From contig JASBSE010000401.1 in NCBI GenBank assembly GCA_030149115.1, forward strand, positions 1 through 47,330: a DNA stretch of 47,330 nucleotides, in the 5' to 3' direction. The position numbers were made by a program, and so were the translations under genes. Source of the stretch: Winogradskyella sp. (GTDB lineage: Bacteria; Bacteroidota; Bacteroidia; Flavobacteriales; Flavobacteriaceae). Each line of letters starts with the position of its first letter. Positions within the stretch are counted from its first letter, which is position 1. Under the pieces are notes generated by a model, which was not told the origin of the DNA, searched no databases, and saw only the letters and a program-made list of their open reading frames with translations. Of this stretch, positions 1-10,044 are shown piece by piece.

Positions 1-1146
1 TATTTCTATTGTTTCTTCAACAGAAGTAGGCTCAACAATAACCTTTTGGAAACGACGCTCTAGGGCACCATCTTTTTCTATATACTGTCTATACTCATCT
101 AATGTTGTAGCACCTATACATTGAATTTCACCTCTTGCTAATGCAGGTTTAAACATGTTAGAAGCGTCTAAACTTCCTGTTGCTCCACCAGCACCAACAA
201 TGGTGTGAATTTCGTCAATAAATAGAATAATATCGTCATTCTTTTCAAGCTCGTTCATGACGGCTTTCATGCGCTCTTCAAACTGACCTCTGTATTTTGT
301 GCCAGCAACTAAGCTTGCTAAATCTAAGGTAACCACACGTTTGTTAAAAAGTGTTCTTGACACCTTTCGTTTTACAATACGTAGTGCTAAGCCTTCAGCA
401 ATAGCAGATTTACCAACACCAGGTTCTCCTATTAGAAGAGGGTTATTCTTTTTACGTCTACTTAATATCTGAGAAACACGTTGTATTTCTTTTTCTCGAC
501 CTACTACAGGGTCTAATTTGCCTTCTTCGGCAAGTACTGTTAGATCTCTACCAAAGTTATCTAAAACAGGTGTTTTAGACTTTTTATTTGTTTTACCAGA
601 CTGGCTACCTCCAAAAGGATTTTGCTTTGCATCCTCTTCTTCATTCATTTCATCATCAGAATATGATTCGGCTTTAGGCTCGTCTAGATAATCGTCTTCA
701 CTTGTAATCATAGATTTAAATTCGTCTTTTACATTATCATAATCAACTTTAAGTTTGTTTAATAACTTAGTAGTTGGGTCATTTTCATTTCTTAATATAC
801 ACAATAATAAATGTGCTGTATTTATTGAGGTGCTTTGAAACAACTTAGCTTCTAAAAATGTTGTTTTTAAAGCACGTTCAGCTTGCCTTGTTAAGTGCAA
901 GTTTTTCTTTTCGTTAGATGTTGATATAATATTAGGATTAGCCGGACTTAAAATCTCTACTTTGCGTCTTAAGTGATTTAAATCAACGTCTAATGCGCTT
1001 AATATATCTATAGCTTTTCCGTTGCCATCTCTTAATAAGCCAAGCATTAAATGCTCTGTACCTATAAAATCATGGCCTAAGCGTAAAGCTTCTTCTTTGC
1101 TAAAAGCTATAACATCCTTAACTCTTGGGGAAAAATTATCATCCAT
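1..1146 (-). CDS. clpC: ATP-dependent Clp protease ATP-binding subunit ClpC, N-terminal part (runs off the window)
   Basis: AAA+ unfoldase that feeds proteins to ClpP in the cytoplasm. The visible 382 codons begin [20 protein letters not shown]. They contain the two Clp N-domain repeats (about residues 5-145), an acidic linker, and the first AAA+ domain with Walker A GEPGVGKS, Walker B ILFIDEIH and the start of a sensor region (GATTLDEYR). The second AAA+ domain lies outside the window. The start at 1144-1146 is supported by a clear Shine-Dalgarno AAAGGAG (complement of 1153-1159) six bases upstream, which is unusual for this phylum. The gene is divergent from gyrA across 262 bp. ClpC rather than ClpB is inferred from the N-domain sequence and the short linker. 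Confidence 0.95.
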   Translation of the reverse strand, partial: MDDNFSPRVKDVIAFSKEEALRLGHDFIGTEHLMLGLLRDGNGKAIDILSALDVDLNHLRRKVEILSPANPNIISTSNEKKNLHLTRQAERALKTTFLEAKLFQSTSINTAHLLLCILRNENDPTTKLLNKLKVDYDNVKDEFKSMITSEDDYLDEPKAESYSDDEMNEEEDAKQNPFGGSQSGKTNKKSKTPVLDNFGRDLTVLAEEGKLDPVVGREKEIQRVSQILSRRKKNNPLLIGEPGVGKSAIAEGLALRIVKRKVSRTLFNKRVVTLDLASLVAGTKYRGQFEERMKAVMNELEKNDDIILFIDEIHTIVGAGGATGSLDASNMFKPALARGEIQCIGATTLDEYRQYIEKDGALERRFQKVIVEPTSVEETIEI

Positions 1147-1408
1147 AGTAAACTCCTTTCTGCATTAAAAATAGTAAAAACATATTATCTACAAGGCAAA
1201 AACCATACCTTAAATAAAATGGTTTAACGAATAGACTAAAAAAGCATTTTAAATCAAAGCAAATTTAATGATACTTATTAACGAAAAAGATATTAAAAAT
1301 TGTTAATAAAAACTCCTAAAAACAGCCTCTATAATCACTTTAAACACTACTGAAATGCTTATATTAGCACGTTTTGAAAACCTAGAAAAAATCTAATAAT
1401 TTTTATAT

Positions 1409-3946
1409 ATGGCAGAAGGAGAAAAACTCATTCCGATTAACATTGAAGATGAAATGAAATCAGCCTACATTGATTACTCAATGTCGGTCATAGTGTCACG
1501 TGCTTTACCAGATGTAAGAGATGGCTTAAAACCAGTTCATAGACGTGTGCTTTATGGTATGCACGAGCTTGGTGTTAGAGCTAATTCAGCACACAAGAAA
1601 TCAGCAAGAATTGTAGGTGAGGTTTTAGGTAAGTACCATCCTCATGGAGATACTTCGGTTTATGATACTATGGTGCGTATGGCTCAGGAATGGAGTTTAC
1701 GATATATGTTAGTAGATGGTCAAGGTAACTTTGGTTCTGTTGATGGTGATAGTCCTGCAGCAATGCGTTATACAGAGGCTAGAATGCAGAAGATTTCTGA
1801 AGAAATGTTAGCAGATATAGATAAAGAAACTGTAGACCATAAACTTAATTTTGATGATACATTAGAAGAACCTACAGTTTTACCTACACGTATTCCTGGT
1901 TTATTAGTTAATGGTGCTTCTGGTATTGCCGTTGGTATGGCAACCAATATGCCACCTCACAACCTTACAGAAGTTGTAAACGGAACTATAGCTTACATCG
2001 ATAATACAGATATTGAAGTAGATGAGCTAATGCAGCACATTAAAGCACCAGATTTCCCAACAGGTGGAACAATCTACGGTTATGATGGTGTTAAAGAAGC
2101 ATTTCATACAGGTCGTGGTAGAATTGTAATGCGTGGTAAAGCCAATATTGAAGAAGTAAATGGACGTGAGTGTATCATTGTAAATGAAATTCCTTACCAA
2201 GTTAACAAAGCAGATATGATTAAAAAGACTGCAGACTTGGTTAACGATAAAAAGCTTGAAGGTATCTCTACTATAAGAGATGAGTCCGATAGAAAAGGGA
2301 TGCGTATTGTGTATGTTTTAAAGCGTGATGCAATTCCTAACATCGTACTTAATAAATTATATAAGTATACTGCTTTACAGTCTTCTTTTAGTGTAAATAA
2401 TATTGCCTTAGTAAAAGGACGTCCACAACTTTTAAATCTTAAGGATTTAATTCACTATTTCGTAGAACACAGACACGAAGTGGTTGTAAGACGTACAAAA
2501 TACGAATTACGTAGGGCTGAAGAGCGCGCTCACATTTTAGAAGGATTAATCATAGCTTCAGATAATATTGATGAAGTAATTGCTTTAATTAGAGCTTCAT
2601 CTAATGCTGAAGAAGCGAGAGAAAAATTAATAGAACGTTTTAAACTTACTGAAATACAAGCTAAGGCCATCGTAGAAATGCGATTACGTCAGTTAACAGG
2701 TCTGGAGCAAGACAAGTTAAGAGCAGAGTATGAAGAGTTAATGAAAACTATAGAAGACCTTAAAGATATTTTAGACAAGAAAGAACGTCGTATGAATATC
2801 ATTAAGGAAGAGCTTGAAGTTATTCGTGATAAATATGGTGATGAGCGTCGTTCTGTTATTGAATATGCTGGTGGAGATTTAAGCATTGAAGATATGATTC
2901 CAGATGAAAAAGTAGTCATTACTATTTCTCACGCTGGTTATATTAAACGTACCTCTTTAACAGAATACAAAACTCAAAATAGAGGAGGAGTTGGTCAAAA
3001 AGCATCAACAACTCGAAATGAAGATTTCTTAGAGCATCTGTTTGTTGGGACCAACCATCAATATATGTTGTTCTTTACCCAAAAAGGAAAATGTTTCTGG
3101 ATGCGTGTTTATGAAATCCCAGAAGGTTCTAAAGCTTCAAAAGGTAGAGCAATACAAAACCTTATTAATATTGAACAAGATGATAAGGTAATGGCTTTTA
3201 TCTGTACTCAAGATCTTAAGGATGAAGATTACATAAACAGTCATTATGTCATAATGGCAACGAAAAAAGGTCAGGTTAAGAAAACATCTTTAGAGCAATA
3301 CTCTAGACCACGTACGAATGGTATTAATGCAATTACTATTAAAGAAGGAGATGAATTATTAGAAGCTAAGCTTACAACAGGAGAAAGCCAAGTAATGTTG
3401 GCGCTAAGGTCTGGTAAAGCAATTCGTTTTGAAGAAGCCAAAACAAGACCAATGGGTCGTAATGCTTCGGGTGTTAGAGGTATAACCTTAGCAAATGATA
3501 ACGATGAGGTAATAGGAATGGTTGCTGTTGATGATTTTGAAAGTAATATCTTAGTGGTGTCTGAAAATGGATATGGAAAACGCTCTAGTTTAGATGATTA
3601 TAGAATAACTAATAGAGGAGGAAAAGGTGTTAAAACTATTTCAATCACAGACAAAACTGGGAACCTAGTAGCTATTAAGAATGTTTCTGATGAGGACGAT
3701 TTAATGATTATTAATAAGTCAGGTATTGCAATTCGTATGGAGGTTGCAGACTTAAGAGTAATGGGAAGAGCAACACAAGGTGTAAGACTTATCAATTTAA
3801 AAGGTAATGATTCTATCGCTGCTGTTGCCAAAGTGATGAAAGATGATGAAGATGAAAATGTAGAAGAATTAGATGTAGAAAATGCCGGAGATCAAACAAC
3901 AAATGAAGATGGCACGGCTATTGATACTACAGAAACAGAAAACTAA
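1409..3946 (+). CDS. gyrA: DNA gyrase subunit A
   Basis: Breakage-reunion subunit of DNA gyrase, which introduces negative supercoils using the ATPase of GyrB. The 845-residue length fits the family. The N-terminal winged-helix domain holds the catalytic tyrosine Y121 in [10 protein letters not shown]. The quinolone-determining stretch reads [10 protein letters not shown], with Thr82 at the E. coli Ser83 position and Asp86 at the Asp87 position; Thr82 is the wild-type residue in Flavobacterium. The C-terminal pinwheel carries a GyrA box of the form NRGGKG near residue 733. An acidic tail of about 35 residues ends the protein. The next gene follows after 30 bp on the same strand, so the two may be co-transcribed. 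Confidence 0.98.
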   Translation: MAEGEKLIPINIEDEMKSAYIDYSMSVIVSRALPDVRDGLKPVHRRVLYGMHELGVRANSAHKKSARIVGEVLGKYHPHGDTSVYDTMVRMAQEWSLRYMLVDGQGNFGSVDGDSPAAMRYTEARMQKISEEMLADIDKETVDHKLNFDDTLEEPTVLPTRIPGLLVNGASGIAVGMATNMPPHNLTEVVNGTIAYIDNTDIEVDELMQHIKAPDFPTGGTIYGYDGVKEAFHTGRGRIVMRGKANIEEVNGRECIIVNEIPYQVNKADMIKKTADLVNDKKLEGISTIRDESDRKGMRIVYVLKRDAIPNIVLNKLYKYTALQSSFSVNNIALVKGRPQLLNLKDLIHYFVEHRHEVVVRRTKYELRRAEERAHILEGLIIASDNIDEVIALIRASSNAEEAREKLIERFKLTEIQAKAIVEMRLRQLTGLEQDKLRAEYEELMKTIEDLKDILDKKERRMNIIKEELEVIRDKYGDERRSVIEYAGGDLSIEDMIPDEKVVITISHAGYIKRTSLTEYKTQNRGGVGQKASTTRNEDFLEHLFVGTNHQYMLFFTQKGKCFWMRVYEIPEGSKASKGRAIQNLINIEQDDKVMAFICTQDLKDEDYINSHYVIMATKKGQVKKTSLEQYSRPRTNGINAITIKEGDELLEAKLTTGESQVMLALRSGKAIRFEEAKTRPMGRNASGVRGITLANDNDEVIGMVAVDDFESNILVVSENGYGKRSSLDDYRITNRGGKGVKTISITDKTGNLVAIKNVSDEDDLMIINKSGIAIRMEVADLRVMGRATQGVRLINLKGNDSIAAVAKVMKDDEDENVEELDVENAGDQTTNEDGTAIDTTETEN

Positions 3947-3976
3947 AATTAACAACAATAAATTATTTAACTAAAA

Positions 3977-5263
3977 ATGAAAAAATTATTGACATTAGTG
4001 CTGGTTTTTACAGTTACAGCTGTGTCTTTTGCTCAAAAGGATGAAATAAAAGCATTAGAGAAAGCACTAAAAAAATCGAATTTTGCTGATGCTAAATCAG
4101 CTGCATCAGCAGCTGAAGCAATGATGGGCAATATGGATGATAAAACGAAGGCTAAGTTCTTATTCTTAAAAGCTCAGGCTCTTTATGCTAATGGAACTGC
4201 TTCTGGTAGTGATTTAGATGAAACAGTTGCTACTTTAGAAGAATTAAAAGATCATGAATCTTCTGTTGGTAAACTACGTTACACAGAGGATGCTGATGAG
4301 ATGAAGTCAGAAATTTATAATTCCTTTTTAACTAAAGCTAATGAGGCATTTAAGAAAAAAGATTATGATGTAGTTACAAAAGCTTATGAAAAGATTTATA
4401 AAATTTCACCAAAAGATACGTCATTTTTGTACGATGCAGCTTTGCTCTCAGCACAAAACAATGACTATGAAACGTCTTTAAAGCACTTTATTAAGCTGAA
4501 AGAATTAGGTTATACAGGAATAAAAATGACTTATAGAGCTACTAATAAAGAGACAGGGAAAGAAGAGCCATTTATAGATAAAGCCTCAAGAGATTTTTCT
4601 GTTAAAACTATTAAGACTCATATCAAACCTGTTGATGTCAAAGAAGAGTCTAAAAGAGCAAATATTGTGAAAAATATTGCTTCGATCTATGTTTCTCAAG
4701 GTGATAATGAAAAAGCTCTTACTGTTACTAAAGAAGCAAGAGATGAGTTTCCAGATGATAAGGAATTATTATTGACAGAAGCGGTGGTTTTAACTAAAGT
4801 AGGTGAAAATGAAAAGGCTTTAGGATTGTTCAAACAGGCTTTAAAAGAAGATCCTAACAATGCTAATTTGAATTTTAACGTTGGCGTAACTGCAATGGAA
4901 GCTAATCAATATGATGTTGCAAAATCAGCGTTTGAGCAAGCACTTAAACTGAAACCAGATTATGTAAACGCTGCGATGAACCTTTCTTTTATTGAAGTAG
5001 ATAAAGGAAACTCTTTATATGAAGAGATGAATAAGTTAGGTGATTCAGCTGCTGATTATAAGCGTTATGACGAGTTAAAGGCTCAAAAAGATGAGTTATT
5101 TAAGGCTGGTGCAGAAATATTAGAGAAGTTTGTAGCTAATAATCCAAACTTAGATGAAGTTGGTGTTTATAACCAATTAGCTAATATTTACAGTGCTTTA
5201 GGAGAAACAGATAAATATAATTCTTATAAGAATAAGGTAAAGGAAATAGAATCTGGTAATTAA
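3977..5263 (+). CDS. Secreted tetratricopeptide-repeat protein
   Basis: This 428-residue protein has a cleavable signal peptide (MKKLLTLVLVFTVTAVSFAQ), so it is periplasmic or outer-membrane associated. TPR-like helical pairs appear at about residues 115-165, 225-260 and 265-335, with typical spacing such as ALGLFKQALKEDPNNANLNFNVGV followed by a second similar unit. It is rich in Lys, Glu and Ala and has no catalytic motif that I can see. TPR proteins of this kind usually act as protein-protein scaffolds; the partner is unknown. It lies 30 bp after gyrA and ends before a strong bidirectional terminator, so it may be the second gene of a gyrA operon. Confidence 0.85.
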   Translation: MKKLLTLVLVFTVTAVSFAQKDEIKALEKALKKSNFADAKSAASAAEAMMGNMDDKTKAKFLFLKAQALYANGTASGSDLDETVATLEELKDHESSVGKLRYTEDADEMKSEIYNSFLTKANEAFKKKDYDVVTKAYEKIYKISPKDTSFLYDAALLSAQNNDYETSLKHFIKLKELGYTGIKMTYRATNKETGKEEPFIDKASRDFSVKTIKTHIKPVDVKEESKRANIVKNIASIYVSQGDNEKALTVTKEARDEFPDDKELLLTEAVVLTKVGENEKALGLFKQALKEDPNNANLNFNVGVTAMEANQYDVAKSAFEQALKLKPDYVNAAMNLSFIEVDKGNSLYEEMNKLGDSAADYKRYDELKAQKDELFKAGAEILEKFVANNPNLDEVGVYNQLANIYSALGETDKYNSYKNKVKEIESGN

Positions 5264-5280
5264 GAATTATTACCAAGATA

Positions 5281-5320
5281 AAAAAAATGCGACTTAGATA
5301 ATAAGTCGCATTTTTTTTTT
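5281..5320. terminator. Bidirectional rho-independent terminator
   Basis: A perfect stem (aaatgcgactta paired with taagtcgcattt, loop of about 5 bases) has a run of A on the left and a run of T on the right. It can therefore stop transcription of the TPR gene on the plus strand and of the NlpC/P60 gene on the minus strand. The T run overlaps the stop codon of the minus-strand gene. Confidence 0.93.
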
Positions 5321-6069
5321 TAAATAATCTTTTTAATTACTCTAAGTCGATGTGTATGCATTTTTTTATCAATATTATAAATACCGCTATGATCTAATCG
5401 ATCAATTCTAACTTTGCCATGTGCGTGGATAATGTAATTGTCTTTCATTATTATCCCAACATGTATAATATTGCCATCAGCATTATCAAAAAATGCCAAA
5501 TCACCAGGCTCGCTTTCTTCAATAAAACTTAATGCAGCTCCTTGGGTTGCTTGCTGAGACGCATCACGTAGTAATTGATAACCATTGAGCTTATACACCA
5601 TTTGAGTAAAGCCTGAGCAGTCGATTCCGAAAGGAGACTTTCCGCCCCATAAATAAGGTGTGTTTAGATATAAAAAAGAGGTATCAATAATTTTAGATTT
5701 TTCACTTTTTTCGGTAATCATATTGCCTTCAAACTTTTGTTTTAAAATATCTAAACAGTTTAGGTCGGAACCGAGTGGAATAGGGTAAATACTATCGGCA
5801 TCATCAGAAACAAATTGTATAAGATTTTTAGATAAGGCAATATCAGAATTTACTAATTGTACGTACTGATCTTCTTCAATTTCAACATATTGTTTGTTGT
5901 CTATCCAACCTTCATATTTATCATATGCAAAACGAATGCGACTCCATTTTTTGCGCTGTTCAAGCACTTTAAAAAAGTCACCATACAAGGCCTGTGTTAC
6001 CATCTCACTAGTATCAGTAGGCTCTAATCGTATAGGTACAATCCCTAGATTGCAAACTCCGTATTGCAT
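5320..6069 (-). CDS. SH3-domain NlpC/P60 peptidoglycan hydrolase
   Basis: Predicted gamma-D-glutamyl-diamino acid endopeptidase acting on peptidoglycan stem peptides. The N-terminal half (about residues 1-70) looks like a bacterial SH3 domain (...WSRIRFAYDKYEGWID). The C-terminal half is NlpC/P60, with the motif YLWGGKSPFGIDCSGF containing the nucleophile Cys151, then His203 in IIHVGII and a third polar residue, His215. At 249 residues it is short, and no signal peptide is visible, so either export is unconventional or the protein acts on internalised or recycled peptides. It starts 9 bp after the stop of the upstream thiolase gene and probably shares its transcript. Confidence 0.92.
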   Translation of the reverse strand: MQYGVCNLGIVPIRLEPTDTSEMVTQALYGDFFKVLEQRKKWSRIRFAYDKYEGWIDNKQYVEIEEDQYVQLVNSDIALSKNLIQFVSDDADSIYPIPLGSDLNCLDILKQKFEGNMITEKSEKSKIIDTSFLYLNTPYLWGGKSPFGIDCSGFTQMVYKLNGYQLLRDASQQATQGAALSFIEESEPGDLAFFDNADGNIIHVGIIMKDNYIIHAHGKVRIDRLDHSGIYNIDKKMHTHRLRVIKKII

Positions 6070-6078
6070 AAAAGAAAT

Positions 6079-7257
6079 TTAAGCGCGTTCTATTACTATT
6101 GCAGAAGCACCACCACCACCATTACATATAGCAGCTGCACCAATTTTAGCATTGTTTTGGTGTAATACATTAATAAGTGTAACCAAGATTCTTGCGCCAG
6201 AGCATCCAAGAGGGTGACCTAAAGAAACAGCACCACCATTTACATTTACTTTATCGTCAGATAATCCTAAAATCTTCATATTTGCTAGACCAACAACTGA
6301 AAAAGCTTCATTAAACTCAAAGAAATCTACATCACTTAATTCTACATTCGCTTTTGCTAATGCTTTTGGTAATGCTTTTGCTGGTGCGGTAGTAAACCAT
6401 TCTGGTTCTTGAGCAGCGTCAGCATAACTTTTTATAGTTGCTAAAGGTTTTAAACCTAATTCTTCAGCTTTTTCCTTACTCATTAAAACTAAAGCCGCTG
6501 CACCATCATTGATAGTTGAAGCATTAGCAGCTGTTACAGTACCATCTTTAGTAAAGGCAGGACGTAAAGCAGGAATTTTTTCCATCTTTACATTAGTATA
6601 TTCTTCATCTGTATTAACAACTATAGCATCACCACGACGTTGAGGTACTTCAACAGGAATAACTTCATCATCAAATTTTCCAGCTTCCCAAGCAGCTTTA
6701 GAGCGCTCATAAGATTGTACAGCAAATGCATCTTGGTCCTCTCTGCTAAATTCGTATTCAACCGCACAAGCATCTGCACAAACACCCATTGCTTTGTTGT
6801 CATAAGCATCTACCAAACCATCTTTTTGCATACCATCTACAAGAGTAGCAGGGCCAAATTTCGTAGCACTACGTGCATGGTAATAGTGTGGTATAGCACT
6901 CATGTTTTCCATTCCTCCAGCAACCATTATATCAGCATCGCCAAGACTAATAGCCTGTGCAGCTTGCATTACAGCTTTCATACCAGAAGAACAAACTTTA
7001 TTTATTGTTGTACAAGGCACAGTATTTGGAATTCCAGCGAATATAGCTGCTTGTCTCGCAGGCGCTTGTCCTGTACCAGCTTGAACTACATTACCCATTA
7101 GTACTTCATCTACCATTTCAGGTTTTAGATTTATCTTTTCTAGTGCTCCTTTTATGGCAGCAGCTCCAAGTTTTGGGGCTGGTACACTAGATAAACTTCC
7201 TAAAAAACTTCCTATAGGTGTCCTAACGGCAGATACAATTACTACGTCCTTGTTCAT
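6079..7257 (-). CDS. Acetyl-CoA C-acetyltransferase (thiolase)
   Basis: Condenses two acetyl-CoA, or cleaves acetoacetyl-CoA, in fatty-acid and ketone-body metabolism. At 392 residues it has the full family length. The acyl-enzyme cysteine is Cys89 in INKVCSSGMKA. The second active-site block is GHPLGCSGAR with His348, and the C-terminal catalytic cysteine is Cys378 in ICNGGGGASA. All three catalytic residues are present, so it should be active. Biosynthetic versus degradative role cannot be decided from the sequence. It lies just upstream of the NlpC/P60 gene and is divergent from the 7TM-HD gene. Confidence 0.96.
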   Translation of the reverse strand: MNKDVVIVSAVRTPIGSFLGSLSSVPAPKLGAAAIKGALEKINLKPEMVDEVLMGNVVQAGTGQAPARQAAIFAGIPNTVPCTTINKVCSSGMKAVMQAAQAISLGDADIMVAGGMENMSAIPHYYHARSATKFGPATLVDGMQKDGLVDAYDNKAMGVCADACAVEYEFSREDQDAFAVQSYERSKAAWEAGKFDDEVIPVEVPQRRGDAIVVNTDEEYTNVKMEKIPALRPAFTKDGTVTAANASTINDGAAALVLMSKEKAEELGLKPLATIKSYADAAQEPEWFTTAPAKALPKALAKANVELSDVDFFEFNEAFSVVGLANMKILGLSDDKVNVNGGAVSLGHPLGCSGARILVTLINVLHQNNAKIGAAAICNGGGGASAIVIERA

Positions 7258-7356
7258 TATTATTTTGTTTATAATTAATTCCTGCGAAATTAAGGATTTT
7301 TTGAGATATTTCGGAATGTATTACAGATTATGGAGGTTTTAAATTTTAATATTTGT

Positions 7357-7364
7357 TACATTTG
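7357..7364 (+). promoter_or_regulatory. Candidate Bacteroidota -7 promoter element
   Basis: The octamer tacatttg matches the Bacteroidota -7 consensus TAnnTTTG. It ends seven bases before the ATG of the 7TM-HD gene, which would give a very short or nearly leaderless mRNA. I do not see a convincing -33 TTG at the right spacing, so confidence is moderate. Confidence 0.45.
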
Positions 7365-7371
7365 ATTATAT

Positions 7372-9414
7372 ATGAAAGAACTTCTGAATAAATGGTATAA
7401 AAATCATGCTCTAGTATATAAAATACTATTGTTCCTGTTGACTACGTTGTTTGTCGTTTATTTATTTCCTAAAACAGGGAAGTTTAGGTATTCTTTTGAA
7501 AAAGGTAAACCTTGGCAGTCTGAAAGTTTATTAGCGCCATTTAATTTCGCGATTCAAAAGACTCAAGAAGAGATTAATGAGGAACAGCTTGAAATTGAAA
7601 ATAATGCTTCAGTTTATTTCGATATTGATCTTGAAATTCCAAAGACCATCAAGCTGAATTACATTACTAAATTCAATGAGGTTTTTAATGATTCTATTTC
7701 ATCTAAAACAGATTTATTTAAGCAAGGCACTGATATAATTGAGACTTTATATGAAAATGGAATTTTAGATACAGATTATCCATATTCTAATGATAAACCT
7801 GTTGTATTGGTGGCTTCTAATACGGTTGAAAAACGTTTAGAGTATAAAGGTTTAATTGAAATAAACCAACTTCGAGATCGACTTGAGAATTATTTGGCAA
7901 AATCAACTTCTGCTGAGAATAAAAATAGAATGATATCCTTGTTTTTTGATATCGTTAAACCTAATGTAACATTAAATGAAACGCTCACAAAAACCACATT
8001 AGAAGAGGATCTTTCTCAAATAGCATTAACTCGTGGAAGCATAGATAAAGACCAGTTAATTATTTCAAAAGGGCAGGTGGTAGAAGATGAGGAATACAAT
8101 ATTTTAAAATCACTGAAATCTGAATATGAATCTCAGGTTTGGAATACAGCTAATTATAATTGGGTTCTTGTAGCCTATACATTATTAGTGGCTCTGGCAC
8201 TTTTGATGTTATTACTGTTTTTGCAGAAATATAGGTTGGAGGTTTTTCAAAATAATACCAAAGTAACCTTTATATTTTTTAATATAGCTCTGATGATATT
8301 ACTTACCACTTTGGTGATTAACTATAACTCTCAATACATATATGTGGTGCCATTATGTATATTACCATTGGTGTTAAAAGCCTTTTTTGATGCGCGACTT
8401 GGTTTATTCTCTCATGTACTCACGGTTTTGCTTTTAGGCTTTATTGTACCCAATAGTTATGAGTATATGTTTCTGCAAATTATTGCAGGAATCGTAACTA
8501 TATTGACGGTTTCAGAGTTATATAAACGTGCCAATCTTTTTATTTCAGTTGGTCAAATAACGCTTATATATATCATTGCTTATTTTGCCTTTTTCGTAAT
8601 TCATGAAGGTCAAATAACAACTTTAAAGTGGGATACATTTGGGCTATTTATTCTATGTGGTTTAGCAACACTTTTTGTTCAGCCACTTATCTATATTTAC
8701 GAAAAGATTTTTGGTCTTGTATCTGATGTTTCCCTTTTAGAATTATCAGATACCAACACTAAGCTTTTAAAAGAATTATCTAACAAAGCACCAGGTACAT
8801 TTCATCATTCATTGAATGTTGCCAACTTGGCAGAAGCTTCAGCTAATGAAATTGGTGCAAATGCTATGCTGGTTAGGGTAGGAGCTTTGTATCATGATAT
8901 AGGTAAAATGAAGAATCCAACCTATTTTACCGAAAATCAAAGTAATGGTATTAATCCTCACGATGAGTTATCAAGTAGAGAAAGTGCAATGGTAATAGTA
9001 GACCATGTATTGAATGGTATTGAAATTGCCAAAAAATATAATCTACCAGATCGTGTTATTGATTTTATTAGAACCCATCATGGTACAAGTGTTGTTTATT
9101 ATTTCTACATGAAAGAGAAGGCGGAAAATGATTCTGTAAAAATTGAAGATTTTTCATATCCAGGACCAAAACCATTTAGTAAAGAAACGGCTATTTTAAT
9201 GATGTGTGATAGTGTAGAAGCTGCGTCAAAAAGTTTAAAGGAACCAACAACAACAAAGATTAATGATTTTGTTGAGAATATCATTAATAAGCAAATGGAA
9301 AGTGGTCAATTTCTAAATGCTAATATTACTTTTAAAGAAATTCAATCTATAAAAAAGGTTTTAAAGCACAAGCTTGCCAATATCTATCATTTGAGGATAG
9401 AGTACCCAGAATAA
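7372..9414 (+). CDS. 7TM-HD cyclic-dinucleotide phosphodiesterase (PgpH/YqfF family)
   Basis: Membrane protein of 680 residues. One N-terminal transmembrane helix (about residues 16-35) is followed by an extracytoplasmic 7TMR-HDED domain (about 50-260), a block of about seven helices (about 262-440), and a cytoplasmic HD domain. The HD domain has the signature HHSLNVANLAE, then YHDIGKM with His508-Asp509, and a distal HH motif (IRTHHGTS). In characterised PgpH proteins this domain hydrolyses c-di-AMP. That substrate is an inference here, because some Bacteroidota homologues are not characterised. It stands alone on the plus strand and ends six bases before a hairpin and the left end of the integrated element. 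Confidence 0.92.
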   Translation: MKELLNKWYKNHALVYKILLFLLTTLFVVYLFPKTGKFRYSFEKGKPWQSESLLAPFNFAIQKTQEEINEEQLEIENNASVYFDIDLEIPKTIKLNYITKFNEVFNDSISSKTDLFKQGTDIIETLYENGILDTDYPYSNDKPVVLVASNTVEKRLEYKGLIEINQLRDRLENYLAKSTSAENKNRMISLFFDIVKPNVTLNETLTKTTLEEDLSQIALTRGSIDKDQLIISKGQVVEDEEYNILKSLKSEYESQVWNTANYNWVLVAYTLLVALALLMLLLFLQKYRLEVFQNNTKVTFIFFNIALMILLTTLVINYNSQYIYVVPLCILPLVLKAFFDARLGLFSHVLTVLLLGFIVPNSYEYMFLQIIAGIVTILTVSELYKRANLFISVGQITLIYIIAYFAFFVIHEGQITTLKWDTFGLFILCGLATLFVQPLIYIYEKIFGLVSDVSLLELSDTNTKLLKELSNKAPGTFHHSLNVANLAEASANEIGANAMLVRVGALYHDIGKMKNPTYFTENQSNGINPHDELSSRESAMVIVDHVLNGIEIAKKYNLPDRVIDFIRTHHGTSVVYYFYMKEKAENDSVKIEDFSYPGPKPFSKETAILMMCDSVEAASKSLKEPTTTKINDFVENIINKQMESGQFLNANITFKEIQSIKKVLKHKLANIYHLRIEYPE

Positions 9415-9420
9415 AACAAA

Positions 9421-9447
9421 AAAGCCACACTAAAATAGTATGGCTTA
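9421..9447 (-). terminator. Probable native terminator of the tRNA-Arg transcript, displaced by the insertion
   Basis: Stem aagccacact / agtatggctt (one mismatch) with loop aaaat. The T run needed for termination lies on the minus-strand side (the a-run at 9417-9423 reads as T on the minus strand). The plus-strand side has no T run. It sits 3 bp outside the left copy of the tRNA-Arg 3' end. Read on the minus strand it is where a terminator for the tRNA cluster would be if the element were removed. It may also mark the end of the 7TM-HD gene. Confidence 0.7.
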
Positions 9448-9449
9448 AT

Positions 9450-9471
9450 GTGATCGCGACAGGATTCGAAC
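9450..9471. repeat. attL: left copy of the 22-bp integration core
   Basis: Identical over 22 bp to 46790-46811. It is the 3' end of tRNA-Arg(TCT) (3' acceptor strand and part of the T arm), with no tRNA body attached: the sequence diverges at 9472, where the intact gene continues with the rest of the T arm. Confidence 0.95.
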
Positions 9472-9522
9472 TAAATTTCAAATCCCCTTTATTTATAGGC
9501 TTTCACTAATACTTTCAAACTA

Positions 9523-9532
9523 TGTTGACCGA
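9523..9532 (+). promoter_or_regulatory. Candidate integrase arm-type site, left end
   Basis: The word tgttgaccga lies 52 bp inside attL. The same ten bases occur at 46544-46553 and 46668-46677, and inverted at 46641-46650, all near the right end. Another shared word, tttgactttc, follows at 9548-9557; its reverse complement is at 46597-46606. Copies only near the two ends fit arm sites bound by the N-terminal domain of a tyrosine integrase. Confidence 0.7.
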
Positions 9533-9622
9533 ATTGTGTATTTACAATTTGACTTTCAATCTTATTGTAAAGATAAGCATTTCAAAAGAGTAAAACTAAC
9601 TAAACACTACTAAAACTTATGA

Positions 9623-9820
9623 TTAATCTATTAAGTATTTGTTGACAATTTCCTCTTCTATTCCGCTGTATTCAACAAACTCTTTGATTGTGATAAATTG
9701 ATATGACTCCTTTCCAAAGTAGTTTCTAATATCATTTAAAAGCTTACGCCCATAGCGTTCACTACGTCCTGTGATACGCTGAATATCTTTTGGGTATATG
9801 CAAGCTCTTTTTGGGGTCAT
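9623..9820 (-). CDS. Small HTH-like conserved protein of unknown function
   Basis: A basic 65-residue protein with a core ITGRSERYGRKLLNDIRNYF followed by a second helical stretch (TIKEFVEYSGIEEEIVNKYL). It resembles a small family often seen beside mobile genes in flavobacteria; that is recalled, not searched. The helix content and charge suggest DNA binding, but I cannot name a domain. It is the only gene between attL and the divergent plus-strand cassette. It could be a recombination directionality factor or a local repressor; both are guesses. Confidence 0.6.
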   Translation of the reverse strand: MTPKRACIYPKDIQRITGRSERYGRKLLNDIRNYFGKESYQFITIKEFVEYSGIEEEIVNKYLID

Positions 9821-9890
9821 AATACTCTATCTATGCTTTATCCGTACATCATCCATACTTCATTGTTTTATGATTATGGTGATGGTGATG

Positions 9891-9995
9891 CGTTGTTAAA
9901 ATGTTGGAAATCCCGATAGGGTTTTCAATATTTTAATGACGTTTTTGGTTGTATCGGAATGGATGACCGAAAACGGAATTGGATTTTTAACAACG
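9891..9995. promoter_or_regulatory. Structured leader or regulatory region before the plus-strand cassette
   Basis: An 11-bp perfect inverted repeat (cgttgttaaaa 9891-9901, ttttaacaacg 9985-9995) encloses two further complementary pairs that cross each other: ccgata 9913-9918 with tatcgg 9952-9957, and gttttc 9921-9926 with gaaaac 9969-9974. That is a possible pseudoknot. It lies between divergent genes and ends 49 bp before the likely start of the first cassette gene. Confidence 0.5.
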
Positions 9996-10044
9996 TGCTA
10001 TAAAATTACGTGATTTGGTTTCATTAATCAAAAAACGAATTATT

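Noticed and set aside
1640-1670. Quinolone-resistance change in GyrA (Thr82)
   Set aside because: Thr at this position is the normal residue in Flavobacterium relatives; resistance there comes from changing it to Ala or Ile.
6640-7101. Plus-strand frame of 153 codons inside the thiolase gene
   Set aside because: Antisense shadow of a clearly recognised thiolase; the translation is Ser/Cys/His-rich low-quality sequence.
9450-9471. A second tRNA-Arg gene at the left end
   Set aside because: Only the last 21 bases of the tRNA match; no anticodon arm or D arm follows. It is an integration repeat.
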